Assembly: GCA_037126765.1 (NCBI GenBank)
Contig: JBBCBC010000017.1
Location: 23,551,916 to 23,615,915, forward strand
DNA length: 64,000 bases
Reading direction: 5' to 3'
From: Stenogyne calaminthoides
Taxonomy: Eukaryota; Streptophyta; Magnoliopsida; Lamiales; Lamiaceae
Made by a program: the position numbers and the translations under genes
Shown here: positions 21,297 to 32,492 of the stretch, piece by piece
Position numbering within the stretch: the stretch's first letter is position 1
Layout of the letters: each line of letters starts with the position of its first letter
Notes under the pieces: model-generated
The model's database searches: none
The model's input: only the letters and a program-made list of their open reading frames with translations
What the model was told of the DNA's origin: nothing

Positions 21297-22080
21297 ATGA
21301 GTTGCCTTTGCTGGAATGCCCGTGGCCTTGGGGGACAACGGGCATTCAAAAATCTGCAGCTTCTTCTAGCTGAACAATCCCCCGATCTTGTTTTTATTTA
21401 TGAGGCTAAAATTCTTAAACATACGGTTTTGAAGTGGCGTGCTCTTCTTAAGTTTAAGGGTTATTTTTGTGTCGATCCCATTGGCAAAAGTGGGGGTCTT
21501 ATTTTGTTGTGGAATGAAAGCTTCAATGTTTCTGTTTTGTCCTTTTCCATTGGCCATATTGATAGCATGGTTATCTATAACAACAAGAGATGGTACTTTA
21601 CCGGTTTTTATGGCAACCCTAACCATAATTTAAGACATCTCTCTTGGGAGCTCCTCAATAAAACTCCAAAACTCATATTAACTCGAGTGATGATTGGATT
21701 GTAGGAGGCGATTTTAATGAAATTCTCTACGAAAAAGAAAAACAAGGCGGACCTCCTAGAATATTCAAGCATATGCAAGACTTTCACAAAGGTCTACAAA
21801 ATATCGGTCTGCATGATTTGGATTCCTCGGGTCCAAAATTTACTTGGAACAATTTGAGATCGGGCAACCAAAATATTCTTGTTCGTTTAGATCGATTCAT
21901 GACAAACAGTGTGTGACTTAACAACTTCTCGAGTGCCTCGACGTCCAATCTTGACTATTATGGTTCCAACCATCGACCAATCCTTCTCAAGCTGGGATGC
22001 AATCCCGGGCATACTATACATCCCAGGACCAATACCTTCAAGTTCGAACATAAATGACTTCTGGAAGATGACTACAAGAA
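21297..22080 (+). pseudogene. LINE endonuclease domain, frameshifted
   Basis: Starts MSCLCWNARGLGGQRAFKNL, the typical first block of plant LINE ORF2 endonuclease. GGLILLWNESFNV and WYFTGFYGNPN follow. The frame stops at 21704; after a shift, GGDFNEIL, FTWNN and LVRLDRFM are readable. The catalytic SDHRP is SNHRP here. The endonuclease nicks target DNA to prime reverse transcription. The region 21053-21296 just before it may be the C-terminal end of ORF1 (KKQKLEAEKVPGHPLPL). Confidence 0.8.
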
Positions 22081-22084
22081 TACC

Positions 22085-24727
22085 ATGTTTAAGGCATGGA
22101 AGGATTCGGCCCACTGTACCAACACCATGAAGCATCTTCAACGAATGGCCAATTCCCTCCAAAGATGGTCTTATAATCGAACGGGGAATATTGGGAAGCA
22201 AATCAAATATGCTCGTACCAAACTCAACGAACATCTTAATTTAGAGGAGGCCAAATTTGATCGCACAAAAATCTGGGCCCTGGAGTGCAACCTGGAGAAG
22301 CTTTTAAACCAAGAAGAAATCCACTGGAAACAACGTTCCAGGGTCAACTGGCTTAATTTGGGGGATAAGAATACTTCTTTCTTTCATAAGTCGGCTTCGG
22401 AGTGCAGGAAACAAAACATAATCATGTCCATTACCAATGAAGAAGGCGTCACAGTGAACAACCAGAGGGAGATTGAATCCACTATCATCAACTATTATTC
22501 TAACCTCTTTAAGTCTTTTAATTCGTCTCTTGATGACATTAACAAAGTCACTAACTTTATCCTTCCTTCTGTCACAGATGAGATGAACAACCTACTCAAC
22601 AAACCCTTCTCCGAAGAAGACGTCCGCAAAGCCTTGTTCGATCTTAACCCTTCCAAAGCTCCTGGCTCGGATGGCTTCACAGCTCTCTTCTTTCAAAACG
22701 CTTGGGAAGTTATTGGGGGCGATATTGCTAAGGACGCCCTCCGCATTCTTAACAGGATAGATGGGCTCAAAAACCAAAACCCAACCACGATAACCCTGAT
22801 TCTGAAAGTCAACGAGCCCAAAACTCTTAAAGATTATATACCGATTAGCCCCTGCAACGTTCTCTACAAATTGGTGGCTAGAGCTATCACCAATCGCTTC
22901 CGGATTGTTCTCGGCAAACTCAATGACCCAAATCAAAGTGCGTTCATTCCGGGGCGTCTTGTTATCGATAATATTCTACTGGGATACGAGTGCATGCATT
23001 GGCACAGAAATAACAAAAGCAAATAGGGTTATGATGCTTTGAAACTTGATATGAGTAAGGCTTACGACCGAGTCGAGTGGAATTATCTAAAATCAGTCAT
23101 GCTTCGTATGGGCTTTTGTAACGAATGGGTCAACCTGATCATGGAATGTGTCACTACCCCCACCTATTCTTTCAAGATCAATGACTCGATCACAGGAGAG
23201 GTGGTTCCCACTAAAGGCCTACGACAAGGAGACCCTCTCTCTCCCTTCCTCTTTGTAGTGGTGGCTCAAGGTCTTTCTTCCATTATTAACGCTCATGCGG
23301 CCGAAGGGAGAATAAACGGAATCCGTGTGGCCAGAGGAAGCCCCATGATTACGCACCTCTTTTTTGCATATGATAGCCTCATGTTCTTTAAAACTAATAA
23401 GGAGGATGTTCAGACCGTGAAGAAATGCTTAATGGATTATGAGAAAGCGTCTGGTCAGCTGGTCAACTTCGATAAATCAGCCATCACTTTTAGCAAGAAT
23501 ACATCCCCTAACATTATCACCTTCACTAAGGATTGTCTTCAAATTCATATTAGCCAAGGTCATGAAGTCTATCTGTGTTGTTTCAGGATTCCGACCTCTC
23601 TCTGTGGAGACATTGAATCTATGTGTGCTCGGTTTTGGTGGGGAGGCAACCAATCGGATAAGAAGATTCATTGGAAGGAATGGAAAGTCCTCACTAAACC
23701 TAAGAACGAAGGAGGGATGGGATTTAGAGACCTAGTTACCTTCACCAAAGCCCTTCTTGCCAAACAGATTTGGAGAATGATCCTCTACCCATATTCCCTT
23801 ATTGCCAAAGTCTTCAAGGCTAGATACTTTAAACACACCGACATTATGGATGATTCCCTTGGTTCAAACCCTTCTTACATCTGGCGCTCTATCATCTGGA
23901 GTAAAACTACCTTATCAAGCGGTCTTATGTGGAAAATTGCTAATGGAAACGACGTTCATGCAAGAAGAGATAAATGGATCCCAAGTTTGACTTCAGGAAA
24001 AATTACTTCAGCTATCACCTACGACAGCAATGTAAAAGTGCATGATCTGATAACCCAATACCATTCTTGGGATGTGGCTAAAATCAGAAGGCTCTTCTTG
24101 AGCTATGAAGTCGATGCCATCCGGAAAATCCCCATTGATGTTTACAGCAGCAAAGACTCTCGGTTTTGGCAGTATAGCAAAAAGGGGGTCGTCTCGGTCA
24201 GGTCGGCCTATAGGAATGCTCATTCGATGACCCATAAAAAGGATGGTTTGGGAAGTTGTTTGACTAGCACTACACCGAGTCACTGGCCTAAGATTTGGAA
24301 TCTCAACGTCCCCCCACCCCCCAAAGTCAAGATTTTTCTCTGGAAGGCTGCTCAGGATGCGTTTGCCACGGAGGCAAATTTATCCTCTCACTATGTTCCG
24401 TGCTCTGCCAGGTGTGTGCTATGTGGTTTATTTTGGGCGGACACTAATCATGCTCTCTTTCATTGTCAGGTGACCAAATTTGCATGGAAATCAATGGAAT
24501 GGTGGAACATCATCAAGAAGACAAAGGGTGCCCACTTAGACAGTATATCTCTCCTGCTGATTATTGCACTCAAAGAGCCCAAACTTGAGAAGGTTGCGGT
24601 CAAAATGTGGGGAGTGTGGAAAGAAAGATGTGAATTAACCCACAACAAGGGGATGCATAACTCAAATGTTCTAAAGACGATCCATGCATCCTGGACAGAG
24701 GCCTTACTCACTCAATATCAAGAGTAA
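22085..24727 (+). pseudogene. LINE reverse transcriptase and zinc-binding region
   Basis: Two frames in the same register family: 22085-23026 (FHKSASECRKQN, NPSKAPGSDGFTALFFQNAW, LIPISPCN-like and NQSAFIPGRLVIDNILL) ends in a TAG, and 23039-24727 continues LDMSKAYDRVEW, GLRQGDPLSPFLFVVV. The catalytic FADD is FAYD: the first Asp is Tyr (residue 111 of the second frame, 23369-23371), which should abolish RT activity. 24285-24500 encodes the zf-RVT-like segment IWNLNVPPPPKVKIFLWKAA and CVLCGLFW...HALFHC. RT copies the LINE RNA at the nicked target. Confidence 0.88.
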
Positions 24728-24739
24728 AGAACCAAACTC

Positions 24740-25276
24740 ATGAAAAGAGACCTCAGACCCAGGACTAGACCGGAATCCTCCTCCTCTCAAACTGATTCAT
24801 ATGAAGGAGCCTTCATTCTTAAAGTGGATGCCGCCTACAACGATAGCAACCTCTCCTTTGCCATGGGTTTTTGTATTTATGATCCGGGAGGTAATCCTTG
24901 GGCGGCGGGCTTTCACAAAATTAACCCATCCGGCTCTGTCTTGGCGGCAGAAATTATTGCAATATCAGATGGGCTCGACTTCTGGCTGACTGATCCTCAG
25001 GGTACAATCATCATTTTTTAGGATTTGAAAGACGCAATTCAAGCCATTTCGACGGATTCTACATACAAGGGCTATGAAGAAAATATTATCACAATAGCTC
25101 GGAATTTGATCAAGGACACCTCGGTGAAAGGTGTACGATACCTTCCCCGGACAAGCAATACAGCGGCACATAATCTGGCTAAGCTGGCTTCTAAATCTCC
25201 CCGCCCTCAAGCCTGGGTGGGCGATGATATCCCCGGACATATCTTGTCCTTAGCTCAGGAACACCAATCTATGTAA
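24740..25276 (+). pseudogene. LINE RNase H-like domain
   Basis: 24740-25021 reads LKVDAAYND, FCIYDPGGNPWAAGF, LAAEIIAISDGLDF and stops at a TAG. The same register family resumes at 25025 with DLKDAIQAI (the expected 'xSDxxxxV' block, Asp kept) and YLPRTSNTAAHNLAKLA. This is the RVT_3 type RNase H seen at the end of many plant LINEs. The RT frame ends 12 bases upstream. Confidence 0.8.
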
Positions 25277-25310
25277 CTTTAGTTGTTTGAGCTCTCAAAA
25301 AAAAAAGAGA

Positions 25311-28300
25311 AGAATTTTGGGTATTTGATCTCCAACCAATTTAGAAATTCAGCATCGAATGCTCCTTGATCGGTATTTTCTGGTTCTAAATAATATGCAC
25401 ATCGCTCAGCCAGTCGACTTTAATTCTTGTCCATTCAGGAAGCAAGTCTTGTCGGGCCACCAGAATACCTTCAACCTCCTCAGGAAAGGCTCTCTCTTCC
25501 CAATCTATATCTTCTGCTTCTGCTGCCTTCTTATTCTTTCTTTTGACATACCTTCGGTTCAGACCGGCAGCTTCAGCAAACTTCTTCTTCTTAATAGCTG
25601 CTTCTGTGACCCCACGCCTCATCTATTGCTCTTCTGTATCTGCAGCTGTCATCTGCGATTGAGACTGGGTCACTACAGGCTTCTTGATCTGCTTGGCCTT
25701 CTACTTTTTCCGTGCTTTTTCTTCCGGCCCATCAGATTCTTCCTCTTCCTGCAACCTCTTCGCAAGGTCAAGACTTTTCGCCAAATCTTCTTGATCGAAT
25801 CTCTTCTGAACAGATGATGAGAAATCTTCAATTCTGTCCACCCTTATTATCAGATCACCAAGGGAGGATTTCTGTTCAGATATGGCCTTGTCTTGACACT
25901 GAATCAGCCTGCTGTGTTCTTCAACAGATTGTAACATCTCAGCAACCTCCGTATCAAGAGTCTCAGCAGCTGTTGTTGCGGGTTGTTGTTTTTCTGATCC
26001 ACCCTCTTCTTCTCCCGTTTTGGTTTCAACAAAAAGTTTTGATATCCTGATGTTCAGGGCATTGAACTCCCTTAGCATCTCAGATCTTAGCTCGTCAACT
26101 GCAAGAGGGGTGATCTGAACAGTGGAGGCAGTTAGGGGAGGTCCCATTACCCGATTAAGAATGGTTTGTAGCGCCTTCTGAGCCCTCCAGTCTTCTCCAT
26201 ACAGCATCAAGACTTATATCCGTCTTCCCCAATGATGAGTAGATGCTCTGCAGAAGGGTGCCAATGTCGGATAGAATGGAGACCTCTGCTGACAGTTTAT
26301 CAGATAATGGATCGACGCGGCTCATTACTGTTGTTGTAATTTGATCGTGCATGTGCAACAGTTTGTCGATCGTCAGCTTCCTTTCTGTCTCCACCAAGGC
26401 CTGTTGCTCCTCTCTGAATCTGTCCATCAGGTGTTGAGTCAGCGTTTGAAATTACTGATCGACAGATGCCTTAACCCCATCTTGTATATTCTTTGTAATC
26501 AGCTCCAGGATTTCGACAGAGAAAGTAACAACCTGACCAGATGTTGAAGCCTCGTCAATCAGGGTCTCATTTGCAACACCCATAACTGGTTCATCGGCAG
26601 GTTGCTCATACTCAGTGTAAGTATCAGCAACATCCTCCTCTTCCTCCTCAGAAATGCCCAGCTTATGGTGCACTAGCCATCTGATATCAGCATCTGTAGC
26701 AAGTTCGGCCGCGCTGGATACACCGGCATTCCGCTTTGCCCTTTTCTCCAGGTCCACAAAGTAATCAGGCTCCAAAGCGTTCATCAGAATAAGGAAATCT
26801 TCTATATCTTTGAGCCTAATGTCCCTCCAAAAGACAATCTCCTCGATCTGCTTTCTAATCCCAGGATGATTGATGAGATCAGGGAAGTGCTGGTCCAGAA
26901 AGGCATTAACTTGGAGCCGCAGAAAATAGATGGTGGAATCTTCTTGTTCAGGCGAGCCAAGAATTGTTCTTGTGTTGAAGGGGTTGTGGGAGATGGATAC
27001 AAATAGATCATCACCAGCAACATCATGTGTGTGCGCCAATTGAGCGGGTTCTGGGGCAGGTGATGGTGTTTGTTTTCTGGGTGAGGGGGTAAGTGAAGGA
27101 GAAGGCGTAAAGGGTGATTTGGGAGAAGGTTCAGGTGATGGTGAGATGTTGGTTATGGGTGAAGGTGTTTTGGAAAGGGGTGTGGGTGATCTGGGGAAGA
27201 AGGTGGCTTCATGATCCTTGAATAGAGAACTCAGATGAGCTGAGTCAGATGGTTCAGACTCACTCTGAGCCTCCTCCGCTTGTACACCGGTCTCTCTGGC
27301 CTCCACCTGACCTTGTTCTTCCACCAGCACCATTTCCTATCCTGCTGGCAGATCTCCTTCAGATCCTATGATCTCAACATCGCTGTCCTCATCCCTAAGA
27401 CCCTCAGAAGGCATTCCAGCCTTCTTTGGCAGTATTGATGTGAGTTTCTTCTGACGCTTCGCACCTGTATCAGAAGGCTTACTCACACCTTGTTTCCTCT
27501 TTGCAGCTCTAGCCTTCAGTTGGGCTCTTGCCTCCCTCTGCACAGATGATGCCGCCTTAGACTTTGGCACATACGGAGCAAGGTCATCATTTGATTGTCC
27601 AGGCAATTCCTCGTCCTTAAGCAAAATTGCCTTGAACTTCTCCAGGTAAGGTTTCCTCCCAATATTTGACCAGGGATAGTTGGGCAACTTATCAACAAGG
27701 ATGATGCTGACTTTGTGAATGTTGCATATGTTTTTGGTTAGCACCACCTGGTTCTGCGCATTCACAACAAATTTTGCATATTCTTGCAGCAGTCGATTTT
27801 TGAACAACCCCATCCAATTCATGTCTGGGGCCTTCTCGATGATAGCAGTCATGACATGCCGCTTCTGTTGTGTTAATGCATCTGGACTGAAGGCAATCCC
27901 CAAAATAACCTTGGAAACAATCTCGAACAAGAGTCGGTATTTCCTTCTGAGGTAGGGAACCTTGACATTGGTGATATTTACGATGTTCCCTAGCCTCAGG
28001 AGCACTTTCTGCAGATACTCCTTGTCGGACATCCCGACATTGAATTCGTCAGGGTAGTTTCTGCCCATTGGGAGTCCAAATATCCTCTGCAAGTCTGCAT
28101 TTGTGACATCAATCCTGTTCCCACCAACGAAGGAATATAGTTCCTTGTTGTCTGTCTCTTACAATTTCCGCAAAAAACTCCAGGGATTCGATTATTGATA
28201 CACCGTCTAAGTGCCTATAGGAAAACTGTTCTAGTCCACAAGCTCTCAAACACTCCATTATCTCCATGGATTCCGGATCGCGAGTGATGTGGAAGAAGAC

Positions 28301-28363
28301 ATATTTTTCATCGATGACGTGCTTAAGCATGGAGGAGTAATCACAGGATTGTGTAGATGCCAT
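25311..28363 (-). pseudogene. Extra (envelope-like position) ORF of element C
   Basis: Starts at ATG 28363 (MASTQSCDYSSMLKH). After a frameshift near 28110-28130 come VGGNRIDVTNADLQRIFGLP and a helical block with YLRRKYRLLFEIVSKVIL and MNWMGLFKNRLL. This order resembles the 'putative plant transposon protein' domain (PF20167 type); the family is my inference. Then a basic linker, a Pro/Ser-rich stretch (about 27040-27240), an acidic patch, and two coiled-coil blocks (26155-26427, 25701-26210). In-frame stops are at 27334-27336, 26452-26454 and 25698-25700, with a frameshift near 26200. Its end lies at 20130 beyond the LINE. Extra ORFs at this place are known from SIRE elements; no signal peptide is evident here. 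Confidence 0.65.
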
Positions 28364-29095
28364 TTTCTAAAAACATATCACCATATAAACATTTATCAGT
28401 GATTTACCATAAGTATAGGCATACACACAACAAGAACAAATACCATATATATCACAAAACTTGTAACCCTAGCACATAGTACATATGAAATACCAAATAT
28501 TAAATACTGCAAATTACCAAGGAAGCGATTTGAGTGATTTTGAAGAAGAGAAGGAATCACTTGAGTAATTTGAAAAGGTTGATTATTTTCTGGAAAATGA
28601 ATGCGTGTTTGAATGTAGAGAAGATGAAAAGGTTCCAAAAATGGTATTTTAGGGTTTAAGTAAGTAAGTGGGAAAATTAAAATTTGCACGAGAATTTGAA
28701 ATACTCGAGTGTCCTTGATTTAATCGGATGATCAAGATTGAGGAGGTTGAAAAGTAATTAAATCGTGCTGTCAGGGATTAAAACAGGCAGACTTTTGGAC
28801 TTAAAAAAGTTCGCAATAAATGCATTTAACACAAAAATCCCACGTCCGCATTTAATGCTTGTAGGCATGATGTCATAAAGTAATGGAAACAATAATAACT
28901 AACATAGAATAGGAACAAAGATAAATCAGAAAACGTATCTGACTGACTGATATTGTAATCAGTCAGTTACCACTGTGTTCTGATCTGGTTGGCCTGATTA
29001 CTGTTGACCTTACTGATGGTAGCCTATCCCTTAGTATTTGCCAGCAATGTCTCACTTATCTGATCAGATTTCTGTTGATCCAATCTGATCAAGTC
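28364..29095. other. Non-coding stretch of element C upstream of the extra ORF
   Basis: AT-rich sequence with ctgatcag-type motifs near 28930-29080. A 97-residue minus-strand frame at 28396-28689 has no recognisable features. The tract may contain the splice or promoter signals for the extra ORF, but I see no clear TATA. Confidence 0.5.
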
Positions 29096-29336
29096 AGGTC
29101 TTGGGATGTGTGCCCCCGCCAAAACCTCATCCTTGGGAAGGCGTAGAGTCGCCTCGATTTCCTAAAATGGTGTGATGTGTGACAGACCCGCAATGATGGC
29201 CTGGACACTTTGTGATGTCACAAGCCATGAACTAACCCAACCAGCAGTTGCGTACCTACGCGCTACCACTTGTGACGTCAATTTCTTTGGGGGGCCTCGA
29301 GAGTTCAAATATTGCATTCCCACCCCCTCCCTTCCT

Positions 29337-29346
29337 CTATAAATAG
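29337..29346 (+). promoter_or_regulatory. TATA box of the short antisense gene in C
   Basis: CTATAAATAG, same wording as at 39879-39888 and 43379-43388, 66 bases before the ATG at 29412. Confidence 0.7.
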
Positions 29347-29411
29347 GACGGGGTTTTAAACATACAACCCATTGTACTCTCTCCCCACACTTATCATTTT
29401 CAAGCTTGCGC

Positions 29412-29780
29412 ATGGGAAATTTCGGCGAGTCCTCAATTTCAAGGCGTCCTCCGGCAATAAGCTTCTCCTACTCTACACAAATGGCCTCCGGTTCTCAATC
29501 CATCCTTGTGCTTCCCCCGTTTCTGATCTCGTCTTCATCGGAGGATGACCATACGACCATTGCCAAGCTTCACTGCCACCCGGGTGGCGGATCTGCCGCC
29601 ACCAACATGGAGGTGGCCGTCTGTGCCTTAGGTGCCGATCGGGATGATAGGGTTAACGACGATGAGCAACTTCTGACATGTAATATGGATTTAGTATTGT
29701 ATATGCGAACTCGATCAAGCCAAAATGCCCTTCACAATCCCTTGAATCGCACCACATGTATGACACTCGTGTTCATTTAA
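29412..29780 (+). CDS. Shortened antisense protein, copy in C
   Basis: Start chosen at ATG 29412 (MGNFGES) because the D copy at 43461 begins the same way. The N-terminus MASGSQS...LPPFLISSSSEDDHTTIAKL matches the start of D's full antisense gene (MASGSRS, SSSSDDDNAAIAEL). The PF04195 block and coiled coil are absent. Instead it runs into MDLVLYMRTRSSQNALHNPLN, also found in the D short copy. 122 residues, open. Function unknown. Confidence 0.55.
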   Translation: MGNFGESSISRRPPAISFSYSTQMASGSQSILVLPPFLISSSSEDDHTTIAKLHCHPGGGSAATNMEVAVCALGADRDDRVNDDEQLLTCNMDLVLYMRTRSSQNALHNPLNRTTCMTLVFI

Positions 29781-30268
29781 AGCCGGAAGTCTCATCGCAA
29801 CATCTGACACTTCACGGGCTGTCAAAACATCCTTTTCTGATAGTTTTGCAGCATCTTCCTCATATGAAATACTGAGATGAATTCCCTGGGAGCCGTGAAT
29901 TCAGTAACTCCGTAGTATGAATCAAGTCGCTAGCCTGCCTCCGGGCCATAATTGTAATTTTTCTCTTTTTCCGACTTCCGGGTTTATTGTAATGGGATTT
30001 TTCCCGACCTCCGGGTCTTTATCAATGAAATTCTCTTTTAATTCCATTGTTGTGTTGACACGATTTCCTTATGCAATTTTTGCCTAGTCCTTGTCGTCTT
30101 AATATTTATGCAACTTGTTTATTGGACATTCGCTTAATCGTCTTACAAAGTCGGAACATCCATTCTGATCAGTTCCCCCTTCATTTGATATCCCCTTTTC
30201 TGATCAGTTCCTAACTGATTTTTTCTGATCAGTTGAGGTACCTTACTCAACTGATTCTCCTTATCTGG

Positions 30269-31357
30269 TTAGTCTCTTAACCAACTGGTTCTGGAGACCA
30301 GTCCACCAAACATTTCTGGTGCACTTTCTCCAAGGTCCAGAAGTCCTAGCTCATTACAAAGTTCTCTGAATCTGACTTCAGCTAGTGGCTTGGTTAACAT
30401 ATCAGCTCTCTGCTTATCAGTATGAATCTTTTCCATTCTGATGTTCTTCTTTTCAACATGATCTCTTATAAAATGATGTCTGACATCCACATGCTTGCAT
30501 CTTGTATGTAAAATAGGATTCTGAGTAAATCCAATATCACTATTACTGTCACAGAATATAGGTACGTTAGTAGCTACAATGTTATAATCCCTCAGCTGGT
30601 GACTAAGCCAGAGCAGTTGGGAACAACAGCTTCCTGCAGCCATATATTTTGCTTCAGTAGTAGATGTGGCAACAGATGTCTGCTTCTTTGAAAACCAAGA
30701 GGTCAGTTTGCTTCCTAAGAACTGACATGTACCTGATGTTGATTTTCTGTCTATTCTGCAACCTCCATAATCAGAATCAGAATACCCACTAAGCTCTAGA
30801 TTATCATCTGATGGGTAGAATAAACCAAGGTTTACTGTTCCCTTCAGATACTTAAGAATCCGCTTAGCTGCTTCCAGGTAGCTTTGCATTGGATTTGGGT
30901 GAAATCTGGCACATACACCTACTGCAAAAGTTATGTCTGGTCTACTGGCAGTCAAGTATAGCAAAGATCCAATGAGAGCCCTATATTCTTTCTGATTAGT
31001 TTTCTGACCATTCTCATCTGGATCCATCTTGAATCCAGTCATCATAGGAATTTTGGCTTCCTTACTGTTCTGAATTTCGAATTTAGCCAACAAATTCCTA
31101 GTATACTTTGCCTGGCAGATGAATATCCCTTCTGTACTCTGCTTAACTTGTAGACCCAGAAAGTAATTCATCTGACCCATCATAGACATCTCGAACTTCC
31201 CTTGCATCAGTTTGCTGAATCTTTCACATAAGGTTTTGTTGGGAGATCCGAAGATGATGTCATCCACATAGATCTGAACCATCAGAATGTCTTCTCCATC
31301 TTCTATTCTGAATAAGGTTCTATCCACTGTTCCTTTAGTGAATCCAATGTCTATCAA
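30269..31357 (-). CDS. RT C-part and RNase H (element C)
   Basis: 362 residues open. RT catalytic YVDDIIFGS at residues 30-38, then NYFLGLQVKQ, YTRNLLAKF, GSLLYLTASRPDI (copia block), YLKGTVNLGLFY. RNase H: LSGYSDSDYGGCRIDRKSTS, ATSTTEAKYMAA, FCDSNSDIGF (usual 'CDNxSAI' with one Asp-Asn change), RCKHVDVRHHFIRDHV. The tail is LADMLTKPL-like. The RT N-part is in separate frames upstream. RT and RNase H build the DNA copy in the particle. Confidence 0.9.
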   Translation of the reverse strand: MIDIGFTKGTVDRTLFRIEDGEDILMVQIYVDDIIFGSPNKTLCERFSKLMQGKFEMSMMGQMNYFLGLQVKQSTEGIFICQAKYTRNLLAKFEIQNSKEAKIPMMTGFKMDPDENGQKTNQKEYRALIGSLLYLTASRPDITFAVGVCARFHPNPMQSYLEAAKRILKYLKGTVNLGLFYPSDDNLELSGYSDSDYGGCRIDRKSTSGTCQFLGSKLTSWFSKKQTSVATSTTEAKYMAAGSCCSQLLWLSHQLRDYNIVATNVPIFCDSNSDIGFTQNPILHTRCKHVDVRHHFIRDHVEKKNIRMEKIHTDKQRADMLTKPLAEVRFRELCNELGLLDLGESAPEMFGGLVSRTSWLRD

Positions 31358-32492
31358 GAACTGATATAGTGTATCATACCAAGCTCGAGGAGCTTATTTC
31401 AGCCATAAAGAGCTTTTCTTAAACGGTACACCTGGTTGCCTCTTTCAAAGCCTGGAGGTTGTTCATCATAAACTTCCTACGCTAGTACCCCATTTAAGAA
31501 TGCACCCTTTACATACATCTGATACACCATAAACCCCCTGTGGGTAGCATAAGCCAGAAATAACCGAATGGCTTCCAGGCGAGCGACTGGTGCAAAGGTC
31601 TCATCATAATCAATTCCTTCTGATTGTGAATACCCCTTAGCAACAAGTCTTGCCTTTTTCTGGTTATGACATTATTCTCATCTCTCTTGTTCTTGAATAC
31701 CCACTTGGTGCCTATCACATCTTGATGAGTTGGTCTGTCCACCAGTTTCCAAACCCGATTTCTTTCAAACTGCTCTAATTCTTCTTGCATAGCTAGAATT
31801 CAGTTAGCATCCTGTAGAGCTTCTTCTATGGTGGTTGGTTCCTTCAAATACAGACAACAACAATACATGGCACTTTCACCAACCTGATGTCTAGTCTGGA
31901 CTCGGGCATTCGGATTGCCAATTATCAGATCAGTTGGATGGTCAGATAACCAAGTCCTTCTTTTCTGATGTATATCAGTTTGGATGTCATCATCCTCATC
32001 TGATATTGAGTCACTAGTAGTTGGGAGTGGTGCAACAATAGGATCCACTTGACATGGACAAGTCTCAGCTGATGTTGGAATCATCATATGCTGATGTCTG
32101 CCCATAGGAACATCAGGTGTTCCCCCTGATCCAGATGGTTCTGTTGTTACTATCTCAGCTGTACCAGCTTCTTCATCGACAGTTGTACGTACCTTTGGGT
32201 CTGATTGACCTGGTGAATCAGTAAGATCAAGTTTTGGGACATACACTGTTACGTGATCTGATCCCTTATCCTTGATACTTAGCTGATCCATTTTCTGTGC
32301 ATCAGGTACCGGTTGATCTGGTACTGCTGGTTTTGAGGCAGATTTCTCTTGTTCAGAAGATGTCTCATCAAAGACCACATGAGGTGTTTCTTCAACAACT
32401 AGGGTTCGCCTGTTGAACACCCTGAAAGCCTTGCTAGTTGAGGAATATCCTAAGAATATACCCTCATCTGACTTGGCCTCAAAAGTTTTCAA
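31358..32492 (-). pseudogene. Integrase C-terminal linker and RT N-part (element C)
   Basis: 31800-32492: KSDEGIFLGYSSTSKAFRVF and RRTLVVEETPHVVFDE are the end of copia integrase, then an acidic Ser/Pro/Asp linker and TRHQVGE. 31509-31790: MQEELEQFERNRVWKLVDRP, GTKWVFKNKRDENN start the RT. A frameshift near 31640 and stops at about 31400-31500 separate it from the palm at 31357. Confidence 0.85.

Larger units (their letters stand above)
20388..25310 (+). mobile_element. L1-type LINE, nearly full length
   Basis: 4,923 bp on the plus strand with an A-tract at 25297-25306 and a 19-bp target duplication: 20369-20387 and 25311-25329 match except one base (ggc/ggt). Order: tandem 5' monomers, short ORF1 remnant, endonuclease, RT, zinc-finger domain, RNase H. 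It is inserted into the extra ORF of element C. The ORF1 gag-like domain (DUF4283 type) is missing, so an internal deletion probably removed it. Confidence 0.92.
29096..30152 (+). mobile_element. Tat-derived antisense-gene cassette inside element C
   Basis: About 1.06 kb nearly collinear with 43130-44220 of element D: promoter region with tgatgtgtga, ctataaatag TATA box, short ORF, the 'gaccTCCGGGTCTTTAT' 3' region and the tcgtctta block. It has no LTRs and no poly-A. Direct repeats aagtc lie at both edges (29091-29095, 30148-30152), compatible with a 5-bp target duplication or with short homology at a template switch. It lies opposite to C's genes, between RNase H and the extra ORF. Confidence 0.7.

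Noticed and set aside
25359..26050. Plus-strand ORFs at 25359-25817 and 25712-26050
   Set aside because: Shadows of the extra ORF of C on the minus strand; hydrophobic look comes from the reversed coiled-coil codons.
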